DNA from: Desulfarculaceae bacterium
GTDB lineage: Bacteria > Desulfobacterota > Desulfarculia > Desulfarculales > Desulfarculaceae
Direction of reading: 5' to 3'
Assembly: GCA_021737645.1 (NCBI GenBank)
Contig: JAIPDO010000034.1
Coordinates: 1 to 41,167, forward strand
DNA: 41,167 nucleotides
The notes under the pieces were generated by a model, which was not told the origin of the DNA, did not search any database, and saw only the letters and a program-made list of their open reading frames with translations. The position numbers were made by a program, and so were the translations under genes. Numbering within the stretch: the first letter of the stretch is position 1; each line of letters begins with the position of its first letter. Shown one piece after another: positions 24,687 to 31,257 of this stretch.

Positions 24687-25973
24687 TTATACCTCTTCGC
24701 GGCGGTCAAAGATCCGCTGCGACTTACGTTCGCTGCGCGGCAGGCTGCCGTAGTCCACCACCTGGATCTTGGCGCTCACCAGGATGTGGGCCTTTACCCC
24801 CTTGGAGATGCCCGCGGCCACCGCCTCGTCGTCGGCCGCGCCGCCCTCGGGGGCCCGCTCCACCTTGATGGTCATGTAGTCGCGGCCGTCGGCGCCCCGG
24901 CTCAGATGCACCTGATACTCCGAGCCCACCCCGCTGCTGTGGCTGAGCACGTGGTCGATCTGGCCGGGGTAGATGTTCACCGCCCGGAACTTGATCATGT
25001 CATCGCTGCGCCCCAGGATGCGGTCGTGGCGGGGCAAGGGGTTGCCGCAGGCGCAGGGCTCGGGCAGCAGGCGGCACAGATCCCTGGTGCGGTAGCGGAT
25101 CAGCGGGGCGGCCTGTTTGCTCAGGGTGGTCACCACCATCTCGCCGATTTCGCCCGGAGCCACCGGCTCTAAACTCACCGGCTCCAGAATTTCTAATATG
25201 TAGTAGTCGGCCCAGTAGTGGATGCCCTCATGCGCCCGGCACTCGATGCCGGTGCCCGGCCCGTACAGCTCGGTGAGGCCCGGAATGTCATAGAGCTCCG
25301 CCCCCAAAGCCTGGCTGATGCGCTGGCGCATGCCCTCGCTGGTGCGCTCGCTGCCGTAGATGAGCTTGTTTATCTTCACCTGCTCGGTTAGCCCGCGCCG
25401 TCTGATCTCCTCGGCCATCAACAGGGCCATGGAGGAGGTGGAGCACATCACCGTGGTGCCGAAGTCCACCAGGAACTGGCACTGCATCTCCAGGTTGCCC
25501 GGCCCCACCGGCAGGGCCATGGCCCCGAAGCGCTCGCAGCCCGCCTGGAAGCCCACCCCGGCGGTCCACACCCCGTAGCCCACCATGATCTGCACCCGGT
25601 CCTGGCGGGTGAGCCCGGCCATCTCGTAGCAGCGGGCGAACATCACCGCCCAGTCGTCCAGGTCTTTCTGGGTGTAGGCTAGCACCTTGCGCTTGCCGGT
25701 GGTGCCGCTGGAGGCGTGCACCCTGACCACCTGCTCCAAAGGCACCGAAAGCAGAGGGAAGGGATAGCCCGCCCGCAGGTCGTCGGCGGTGGTGAAGGGC
25801 AGACCCTTCAGGTCGTCCAGGCTGGCGATGTCGCCGGGGGCCACGCCCGCGTCCTTCAGGCGCTGAGCGTAAAAGGGGCTGCCCTGGTGGGCATGGGCCA
25901 CGGTCCATTGCAGGCCCTTGAGCTGATGCGCGGCCAACTCCTCGGGGCCGTTGAAATTGGGCATGAAGGTCAT
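24687..25973 (-). CDS. paaK: Phenylacetate-CoA ligase family (PaaK)
   Basis: 428 residues, the normal PaaK length. AMP-binding motifs in order: SSGTTGKRK phosphate loop (about 91-99), IYGSER (about 209-214), DIPGLTELYGPG (about 232-243), RYRTRD adenylate motif (about 300-305) and GRSDDMIKFRAVNIYPGQ hinge and C-terminal start (about 327-344). A CACG pair near 313 is typical of the family. The enzyme forms arylacetyl-AMP and then arylacetyl-CoA. Close to iorAB it could activate free phenylacetate or indoleacetate, or run in reverse to make ATP from IOR-derived aryl-acetyl-CoA, as proposed for similar clusters in anaerobes. It overlaps livF by ATGA, so it is coupled to the transporter. Confidence 0.92.
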   Translation of the reverse strand: MTFMPNFNGPEELAAHQLKGLQWTVAHAHQGSPFYAQRLKDAGVAPGDIASLDDLKGLPFTTADDLRAGYPFPLLSVPLEQVVRVHASSGTTGKRKVLAYTQKDLDDWAVMFARCYEMAGLTRQDRVQIMVGYGVWTAGVGFQAGCERFGAMALPVGPGNLEMQCQFLVDFGTTVMCSTSSMALLMAEEIRRRGLTEQVKINKLIYGSERTSEGMRQRISQALGAELYDIPGLTELYGPGTGIECRAHEGIHYWADYYILEILEPVSLEPVAPGEIGEMVVTTLSKQAAPLIRYRTRDLCRLLPEPCACGNPLPRHDRILGRSDDMIKFRAVNIYPGQIDHVLSHSSGVGSEYQVHLSRGADGRDYMTIKVERAPEGGAADDEAVAAGISKGVKAHILVSAKIQVVDYGSLPRSERKSQRIFDRREEV

Positions 25974-26731
25974 GAAATTCCCTCGGGTTTTTTATCCTGG
26001 GGGCCGCCGAAGGCCCGGCGGGGGCCCAAAAAGGCCTCCCGCAGCAGTTCGTCGGCCAGAATTTCCTGGGGCGAGCCGCTCTGGCGAATCCGCCCGCCGG
26101 TGATGATATAGCCCCGTTGACTCACGCTCAGCGCGCCCAGGGCGTTCTGCTCCACCAGAAGCACCGAGCATCCCTGGGCGGGCAGGTCGCGCACCACCCC
26201 CAAAATCTCGGCGGCCACCTGGGGGGCCAGGCCCAGGCTGGGCTCATCCAAAAGCAATAAGCGGGGCCGGGCCATGAGCCCCCGGGCCATGGCCAGCATC
26301 TGCTGCTCGCCGCCGCTCAGGGTGCCGGCCGGTTGCTCCAGGCGCTGGGCCAGCACCGGGAACAGAACCAGGGCCCGCTCCATGTCCTGGGCCACTTCCT
26401 TGGCCTGATGTTTGCGCAGGCGCACGTAGGAACCCAGCTCCAGGTTCTCGCGCACGCTCAGGGGACCGAAGAGCTGGCGGCCCTCGGGCACCTGGACCAC
26501 CCCGGTCTCCACGATGGCCGAGGGAGGCAGGCCGCTGATCTGGCGGTTCTCAAAGGTCACCCGCCCGCCCTTGGGCTTCATAAGGCCGGAGATCACCCCC
26601 AACAGGGTGGTCTTGCCCGCCCCGTTCATGCCCAACAGGCTCACCACCTCGCCGGGGTTCACCTTTAGGCTCACCTCGCGCAGGGCCGGTTGGCGGCCAT
26701 AGGCAAAGGATATGGACTCCACCCTAAGCAA
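25970..26731 (-). CDS. livF: Branched-chain amino-acid ABC transporter ATPase LivF
   Basis: 253 residues if translation starts at TTG 26731; the open frame reaches 26758 with another TTG. The 26731 start gives MLRVESISFAYGR, the usual LivF beginning, with GGAGAGGAG about 10 nt upstream. Walker A is GMNGAGKTT, the Q-loop region PEGRQLFGPLSV, the ABC signature TLSGGEQQML, Walker B LLLLDEPSLGLAP, and the switch His is replaced in VLLVEQNA as is normal in LivF. It forms the cytoplasmic ATPase heterodimer with LivG. The start codon lies within the end of livG. Confidence 0.9.
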   Translation of the reverse strand: MLRVESISFAYGRQPALREVSLKVNPGEVVSLLGMNGAGKTTLLGVISGLMKPKGGRVTFENRQISGLPPSAIVETGVVQVPEGRQLFGPLSVRENLELGSYVRLRKHQAKEVAQDMERALVLFPVLAQRLEQPAGTLSGGEQQMLAMARGLMARPRLLLLDEPSLGLAPQVAAEILGVVRDLPAQGCSVLLVEQNALGALSVSQRGYIITGGRIRQSGSPQEILADELLREAFLGPRRAFGGPQDKKPEGIS

Positions 26732-27506
26732 GCAGCCCGAACTCCTCTCCCCCGCCAAGATAGGTGCGCAGCACCTCGGGGTCTTGCTGAATCTCCTCCG
26801 GGGTGCCCTGAGCGATGAGCACCCCCCCGCTGAGCACCGCCACCTGGTCGCTTACGTGCATCACCAGGCCCATGTCGTGCTCCACCAATACCACACCTAT
26901 GCCCTGCTCTTTTATTTTGACGATCAACCCGCCGATCTCGTGGGTCTCGGCCGCGTTGAGCCCGGCCACCGGCTCGTCCAAAAGCATCAGCCGGGGCCGC
27001 CCGGCCAGGGCACGGGCCAATTCCAGGCGCTTCTGGTCGCCGTAGGCCAGTTCCTCGGCGGGCTGGTTAGCCACCTTTTCCAGGCCGAAGAAGGCCAGCA
27101 TCTCCTCGGCCCGCTCCCGGATGGCCGCCTCCTGACGGCGCAGCACGGGCAGGCGCAGCATGGCCGCGGCGAAGCTGCCATGGCTGGCCGCGTGCATGCC
27201 CACCATGACGTTTTCCAGGGCGTTCATCAGGCCGAAGACCTGCAAATTCTGAAAGGTGCGGGTCAGGCCCAAGCGAGCCAGGTTGTGCCCGGCCATGCCC
27301 AGCACCTCCCGGCCGTCGAAGCTCACTTGGCCCGAGTCCGGGGCCACCACCCCGGAGACGCAGTTGATGGCCGTGGTCTTGCCCGCCCCGTTGGGGCCGA
27401 TGAGGGCGGTGATGGCACCCGCCGGGGCCTCCAGGTCCACCGAGTCCAAGGCCTGCAAGCCCCCGAAACGCACCGAAAGGCCCTTTATGGATAGCAGAGC
27501 GCCCAC
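26724..27506 (-). CDS. livG: Branched-chain amino-acid ABC transporter ATPase LivG
   Basis: 260 residues from GTG 27506, two bases after the livM stop, with GGAGGG about 10 nt upstream. The open frame goes on to 27716 but only as out-of-register text over livM. Walker A is GPNGAGKTT, the signature LAYGDQKRLELARAL (the LSGGQ variant typical of LivG), Walker B LMLLDEPVAGLN, and the switch region VLVEHDMGLV. The product begins VGALLSIKGLSVRFGGLQAL, the standard LivG start. Confidence 0.92.
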   Translation of the reverse strand: MGALLSIKGLSVRFGGLQALDSVDLEAPAGAITALIGPNGAGKTTAINCVSGVVAPDSGQVSFDGREVLGMAGHNLARLGLTRTFQNLQVFGLMNALENVMVGMHAASHGSFAAAMLRLPVLRRQEAAIRERAEEMLAFFGLEKVANQPAEELAYGDQKRLELARALAGRPRLMLLDEPVAGLNAAETHEIGGLIVKIKEQGIGVVLVEHDMGLVMHVSDQVAVLSGGVLIAQGTPEEIQQDPEVLRTYLGGGEEFGLLA

Positions 27507-27508
27507 GG

Positions 27509-28465
27509 CTAGAAGGCCCTCCCACCTGGGCGCACCCGCTTGCCCTCCAGCCAGCCAACCAGGCCCTGGGGCAGGAAGATCAACAGCACCAAGAGGATGC
27601 CGCCGAAGAAGATGTCCTTGTATTCCTCCACCACGGCCAAGAGCTGGGGCATGGGGGTGAGCAGGGCCGCGCCGAACAGGCCGCCCCACAAGGAGCCCAT
27701 GCCGCCCACGATGCACATGGTCACCAACTCCACCGACTTGAAGATGTCAAAAGTGCCGGGGGTGACGATGCCGTAGTAGTGGGCGTAGAGGCTGCCCGCC
27801 ACCGAGGCGTACACCGCGCTGACCACGAAAACCTTGACCTTGTAGGCCTCGATGGGCACCCCCGAGGCGGCGGCGGCCAGGGGGGCCTCGTGCAGGGCCT
27901 TGAGCCCCCGGCCCACCCGCGAGTGCACCAGGTTGCGGGCCAGGATCAGGCCCACGAGCACCGCGCCCCAGGCCAGCCAATAAAATGATATGTCCGTGGC
28001 GATGGGCGCGCCGAAAAAGCTCAGCGAGGGAATGCCGGTGTAGCCCGAGGGGCCGCCGGTGATGTCGTCCAGTTGGAGCATCAACACGGTGACGATGAGG
28101 TTGAAGCCCAGGGTGGCCATGACCAGGTAGTTGCCTTCCAGGCGCAGGGTGGGGATGCCGATGATCATGGCCACCACCGCCACCACCAGCGCGGCCACCA
28201 CCAGGGCGGTCCAGGGCTCCCAGCCGTAGGAGCCCGACAGGATGCCCGAGATGTAGGCCCCCAGGCCGAAGAAGGCGGCGTGGCCCAGGCTTATCTGTCC
28301 GGCAAAGCCGATGAGCAGGTTTAGCCCGGTGACCACCAGCACATTGAGCGCCACCACGTTGAGCACGTTCAAATAATAAGGGTTGGTCACCACAAGGGGC
28401 AGCAGGGCCAACACGGCGGCCAGGGCGGCCAGGGTCAGGAAAAATTTCTTGCCCTGGGCGCTCAT
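27509..28465 (-). CDS. livM: Branched-chain amino-acid ABC transporter permease LivM
   Basis: 318 residues with about eight or nine membrane helices. Family blocks NLLIGFAGQISLGHAAFFGLGAY (about 49-71) and RVGRGLKALHEAPLAAAASGVP (EAA-like loop, about 193-214) are clear, followed by GGMGSLWGGLFGAALL. It forms the inner-membrane channel with LivH. The ATG overlaps the livH stop as ATGA, so the two permeases are made in step. Confidence 0.92.
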   Translation of the reverse strand: MSAQGKKFFLTLAALAAVLALLPLVVTNPYYLNVLNVVALNVLVVTGLNLLIGFAGQISLGHAAFFGLGAYISGILSGSYGWEPWTALVVAALVVAVVAMIIGIPTLRLEGNYLVMATLGFNLIVTVLMLQLDDITGGPSGYTGIPSLSFFGAPIATDISFYWLAWGAVLVGLILARNLVHSRVGRGLKALHEAPLAAAASGVPIEAYKVKVFVVSAVYASVAGSLYAHYYGIVTPGTFDIFKSVELVTMCIVGGMGSLWGGLFGAALLTPMPQLLAVVEEYKDIFFGGILLVLLIFLPQGLVGWLEGKRVRPGGRAF

Positions 28466-29346
28466 ACCCGGTTCCCGCCCTTCACGCCCAACAGGCCTCC
28501 GGGGCGCAAAAACAGCACCAGCAGCAGCACCACGAAGGCCACCGCGTCCTTATATACGCTGGAGATCAACCCGGCGGTGAGGCTTTCGATGAGCCCCAAG
28601 ACCAGGCCGCCCACCACCGCGCCGGGAAAGCTGCCGTAGCCTCCCAAAACCGCGGCGGCGAATCCCTTGAGCCCTATGATCACCCCCACGTTGTAGGACA
28701 GGCTGGTGATGGGGGTGATGAGCACCCCGGCCAAGGCCCCCAAGGCCCCGGCCAGGGCAAAGGAGTACATGGTCATGCGGTGGGCGTCGATGCCCATCAG
28801 CGCGGCGGCGGAAGAGTTTATGGCCGTGGCCCGCATGGCCTTGCCGGTGAGGGTGCGGTTGAAAAACCACACCAGGGCCACGATGGCCACCAGGGTGATG
28901 GCCAGCACCCACAGGTTTTGCGGGGTGAAAGTGGCCCCCATCAGATGCAGTGGGGTCTCCGGGCTGAGGGGGGGCAGGGCCAGGGCCTGTTTGCCCCACA
29001 AGTGCTTGAAGACGCCCCGCATGAGGATGGAAGCCGCGATGGTGATGAAGATGAGCACCATCACCTGGCGGCTGCGGGCCGGGCGGATGGCCAGACGCTC
29101 CAGCAGGGCCCCCACCAGGGCCACCGCGACGATGGCCAGGGGAAAGGCCAGGGCCATGGGCAGGCCCGCGCCGATGAGCAAGCTGTAGGCCATGAGCCCG
29201 CCCAGGGAGAGAAAATCGCCCTGGGCGAAGTTCACCACCCTGGTGGCGTTGTAGATCAGGCAAAAGCCCAGGGCCACCAGAGCGTAGACCGCCCCGGTGG
29301 TAAGCCCGCTGACCACGTACTGTGCTAACTGGTCGCCGAAGCCCAC
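28462..29346 (-). CDS. livH: Branched-chain amino-acid ABC transporter permease LivH
   Basis: 294 residues from GTG 29346, chosen because GAGG lies 8 nt upstream and the product starts MGFGDQLAQYVVSGLTTGAVYALVALGF, the usual LivH beginning. The open frame reaches 29496, past the promoter, so the longer form is unlikely. NATRVVNFAQGDFLSLGG, RATAINSSAAALMGIDAHRMTMYSFALAGALGALAG and GLKGFAAAVLGGYGS are conserved LivH blocks. It is the first gene of the liv-paaK run. Confidence 0.92.
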   Translation of the reverse strand: MGFGDQLAQYVVSGLTTGAVYALVALGFCLIYNATRVVNFAQGDFLSLGGLMAYSLLIGAGLPMALAFPLAIVAVALVGALLERLAIRPARSRQVMVLIFITIAASILMRGVFKHLWGKQALALPPLSPETPLHLMGATFTPQNLWVLAITLVAIVALVWFFNRTLTGKAMRATAINSSAAALMGIDAHRMTMYSFALAGALGALAGVLITPITSLSYNVGVIIGLKGFAAAVLGGYGSFPGAVVGGLVLGLIESLTAGLISSVYKDAVAFVVLLLVLFLRPGGLLGVKGGNRV

Positions 29347-29397
29347 CGTCACACCCTCGCCGCCCCGTAAGCCTTTGAAACCCGGAGCCTTGCATAC

Positions 29398-29405
29398 CGT
29401 ATACG
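29398..29405. promoter_or_regulatory. Palindrome at the predicted liv transcription start
   Basis: CGTATACG is an 8 bp perfect palindrome just downstream of the predicted +1 (about 29407, minus strand). It is a candidate repressor half-site pair, but short enough to be chance. Confidence 0.25.
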
Positions 29406-29413
29406 ATTTACTG

Positions 29414-29442
29414 GGTATATCGGGAAAAAACAGGGTTGTCAA
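29414..29442 (-). promoter_or_regulatory. Sigma-70 promoter of the liv-paaK operon
   Basis: On the minus strand, consensus TTGACA (29437-29442) and TATACC (29414-29419) are exactly 17 nt apart. It is one of the best sigma-70 matches in the window and lies about 60 nt before livH. Confidence 0.75.
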
Positions 29443-29466
29443 TGATCGCACCACCCAAAGGCGTGC

Positions 29467-29496
29467 TTGACAGGGCAAGGCCCAAGTACGCATCAT
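29467..29496 (+). promoter_or_regulatory. Candidate promoter of the hdeD-like gene
   Basis: TTGACA (29467-29472) with CATCAT (29491-29496) after 18 nt. It is back-to-back with the liv promoter; the two -35 boxes are 24 nt apart, so the promoters could compete or share a regulator. Confidence 0.5.
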
Positions 29497-29547
29497 GTAA
29501 ACCGAAACTCAACGCCGGGATTTCCGGCCAGCACGGAGGATTAATAC

Positions 29548-30120
29548 ATGAGCGCGCAAACCTCTCAGGCGGGCGGAGGGCTGTTGAAAGACGGCCTGGC
29601 TGAGTTGCAGAAACATCGAGGCAGCCTGCTGGCCGCGGGGGTCATCTCCCTGATTCTGGGCACCATCGCCATCCTGGCCCCCCTGGCCGCCACCGTGGCC
29701 GTGGTGTGGGTCATCGGCGCGGTTATCCTGGTGCAGGGCATCATCCAACTGGTGCACTGCTTCAAGTCCGCCCAATGGAGCGTCTTTGCCTGGAACCTGT
29801 TGTGGGCGGTGGTGTACGTAATCGCCGGCGGGCTCATCCTGGCCCGGCCCCTGCTGGGGGCGGTCACCCTCACCCTGCTGTTGGCCGCTTTCTTCATTGT
29901 GTCGGGCGTGGTCAAGCTGGGCCTGGCCATGAAGCTAAAGCCCGCTCCCCGCTGGGGATGGGTGTTTTTCTCTGGCATCATGGGCCTGGTGTTGGGGCTG
30001 ATCATCTTCGCGGGATGGCCGGGCGATTCCTTGGCCATCATGGGGCTCTTGCTGGGCATCGACCTGATCTTCGGTGGCTGGTCCATGATCATGCTAGCCT
30101 CGGCGGGCAAGTCGGCCTAG
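29548..30120 (+). CDS. hdeD: HdeD-like (DUF308) membrane protein
   Basis: 190 residues with six regularly spaced membrane helices. The first reads LLAAGVISLILGTIAILAPLAATVAVVWVIGAVILVQGIIQLVH, the duplicated helical-hairpin motif of HdeD. HdeD was described in the E. coli acid-resistance island; family members elsewhere are uncharacterised small inner-membrane proteins. GGAGG precedes the ATG. Monocistronic, divergent from the liv operon, followed by a hairpin at 30144-30175. Confidence 0.8.
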   Translation: MSAQTSQAGGGLLKDGLAELQKHRGSLLAAGVISLILGTIAILAPLAATVAVVWVIGAVILVQGIIQLVHCFKSAQWSVFAWNLLWAVVYVIAGGLILARPLLGAVTLTLLLAAFFIVSGVVKLGLAMKLKPAPRWGWVFFSGIMGLVLGLIIFAGWPGDSLAIMGLLLGIDLIFGGWSMIMLASAGKSA

Positions 30121-30143
30121 CAGACCCCACCCATCGAACAAAG

Positions 30144-30175
30144 CACTTCAGGGCGCTGCCAGGGGCCCTGAAGTG
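30144..30175 (+). terminator. Hairpin after the hdeD-like gene
   Basis: CACTTCAGGGC (30144-30154) and GCCCTGAAGTG (30165-30175) form a perfect 11 bp stem with a 10-nt loop, 23 nt after the stop. The U-tract is poor (TGACGGCTTTCT), so termination strength is uncertain. The rest of the 30121-30391 gap has no clear gene. Confidence 0.55.
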
Positions 30176-30327
30176 TGACGGCTTTCTCGTCGCCCCCCGC
30201 GAAACACATCTAAATATTAGTTTAGTTATACCCTGCCATTCTTCGGCCATTCAGGCCATGGGCACAAGATCACGTCGACCGCAAAAGCCCCGTCCCCCCG
30301 TGGAAACAAATCAGTGAAGCGCCTCTT

Positions 30328-30356
30328 TTGTACGCGGACCTAGGGGCCTCTACCAT
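30328..30356 (+). promoter_or_regulatory. Weak candidate promoter for the unknown cassette
   Basis: TTGTAC and TACCAT (30351-30356) lie 17 nt apart, about 35 nt upstream of the first ORF. The -35 matches at 3 of 6 positions, so support is low. Confidence 0.25.
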
Positions 30357-30391
30357 CGGTTCCATGATTGCTCTCACCCGAAGGAACCGCC

Positions 30392-30859
30392 ATGTCCCAA
30401 AACAGCCTATTTGACATTGACTTTGATTTTCAGCCCGACACGGTTCGCCTGCTGCCCGAGGGGCCGTTCGAGGTCACCATGGTCATGCGCTACAACGCGA
30501 ACGGAGTGCTGGACTTAGAGTATATGCTCGCCCAGTTGTTGGCGGGCATCGAGGCCAAGATGGGTAAGTTCCAAGCGATCAGCCCAGAAGGCCGCGAGGA
30601 CCTGAAAAAGCAGATCGCTCAAAACGTTATCAAAAACAACATCCACACGGTCTCGGACGTGCTGAACGCCTTTCACGACGATGGTGAGCCGTATTGGGAC
30701 GCGGAGGGTCTGCTTCACCTACCCCTGCGAATGCAGGGCAGCGGGCGCAAGCTAGACTTCGTGCCCAAGCTGGATGCCAACGGCGAGTTGGATTGCGACG
30801 CCTTGCTTGCCGATCTTGAGGAAGCCTACTGCGGTGTGCTTTCGGAGGTGATCAAATGA
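30392..30859 (+). CDS. Unrecognised protein, first gene of a three-ORF cassette
   Basis: 155 residues. ATG 30392 has AAGGA 6 nt upstream; a TTG at 30368 is in frame but lacks a site. It is acidic (many Asp and Glu, as in DIDFDFQPD at the start and a LLADLEEAYCGVLSEVIK helix at the end), with no signal peptide or membrane helix. Two amphipathic helices (about 43-60 and 68-95) flank a central segment (FHDDGEPYWDAEGLLHLPLRMQGSGRKLDFVPKLD) that looks like a small beta-sheet. I do not recognise the family. Its GC (about 47-53%) is lower than its chromosomal neighbours but higher than the next two ORFs. It overlaps the next ORF as ATGA, so the two are coupled and probably work together. Confidence 0.75.
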   Translation: MSQNSLFDIDFDFQPDTVRLLPEGPFEVTMVMRYNANGVLDLEYMLAQLLAGIEAKMGKFQAISPEGREDLKKQIAQNVIKNNIHTVSDVLNAFHDDGEPYWDAEGLLHLPLRMQGSGRKLDFVPKLDANGELDCDALLADLEEAYCGVLSEVIK

Positions 30860-31257
30860 GCAGTGTAGGGGCCTCGACCAAAACGAATATTTTAAAGGGC
30901 GAACAAGTCGACTTTATACGGCGAGAAGCCATGGCCTGGCTGAGCCCTAAAACCCATGAAAAAATCATTCAATTTTTGCAGGCCGTCAAGTTTGAGTTGG
31001 TTACAGACAAGGAATGCTGGTTGCGCGGCAGCGGTAAGATAACCGTACATATGCTAATTGAGTTCGAGCAGCAAAGTTATAATGGGCCGGATAAGGAGAT
31101 CAAGGTTAATTCACCAGATAACGCCTTTTATGATCTCAAAGGCATTGCCGTCCAATTAGCCAGCATTTTGTCAGAGTATTTACGGAGTAAAAAGCATGTT
31201 GCACTGATCCATTTCACAGGTGAAACCAAAGAAACAATGATGAAAACCTGGCAATAA
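30856..31257 (+). CDS. Unrecognised protein, second ORF of the cassette
   Basis: 133 residues. The ATG overlaps the preceding stop. Visible features are an N-terminal helix (GEQVDFIRREAMAWLSPKTHEKIIQFLQAV), a likely beta stretch (ECWLRGSGKITVHMLIEFE), then a helix (LKGIAVQLASILSEYLRSKKH) and a strand with HFTGETKET. There is no signal peptide or membrane segment. It ends at TAA 31255-31257, and the same reading frame stays open to 32271, so this may be the N-terminal part of one longer protein interrupted by a stop. No family recognised. Composition is AT-rich (about 45% GC or less) against a background of about 65%. Confidence 0.65.
   Translation: MSSVGASTKTNILKGEQVDFIRREAMAWLSPKTHEKIIQFLQAVKFELVTDKECWLRGSGKITVHMLIEFEQQSYNGPDKEIKVNSPDNAFYDLKGIAVQLASILSEYLRSKKHVALIHFTGETKETMMKTWQ

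Noticed and set aside
23391-25172. Plus-strand open frame of 593 codons over livK and paaK
   Set aside because: Antisense shadow of livK and paaK with the same Gly/His/Leu bias and no motif. The minus-strand genes have signal peptide, catalytic motifs and ribosome binding sites.
27507-27716. Upstream extension of the livG frame
   Set aside because: It lies inside livM in another frame. The GTG at 27506 has a good ribosome binding site and gives the standard LivG start.
29347-29496. Upstream extension of the livH frame
   Set aside because: The extra 50 residues would cover the consensus promoter, and they do not resemble LivH. GTG 29346 is better placed.
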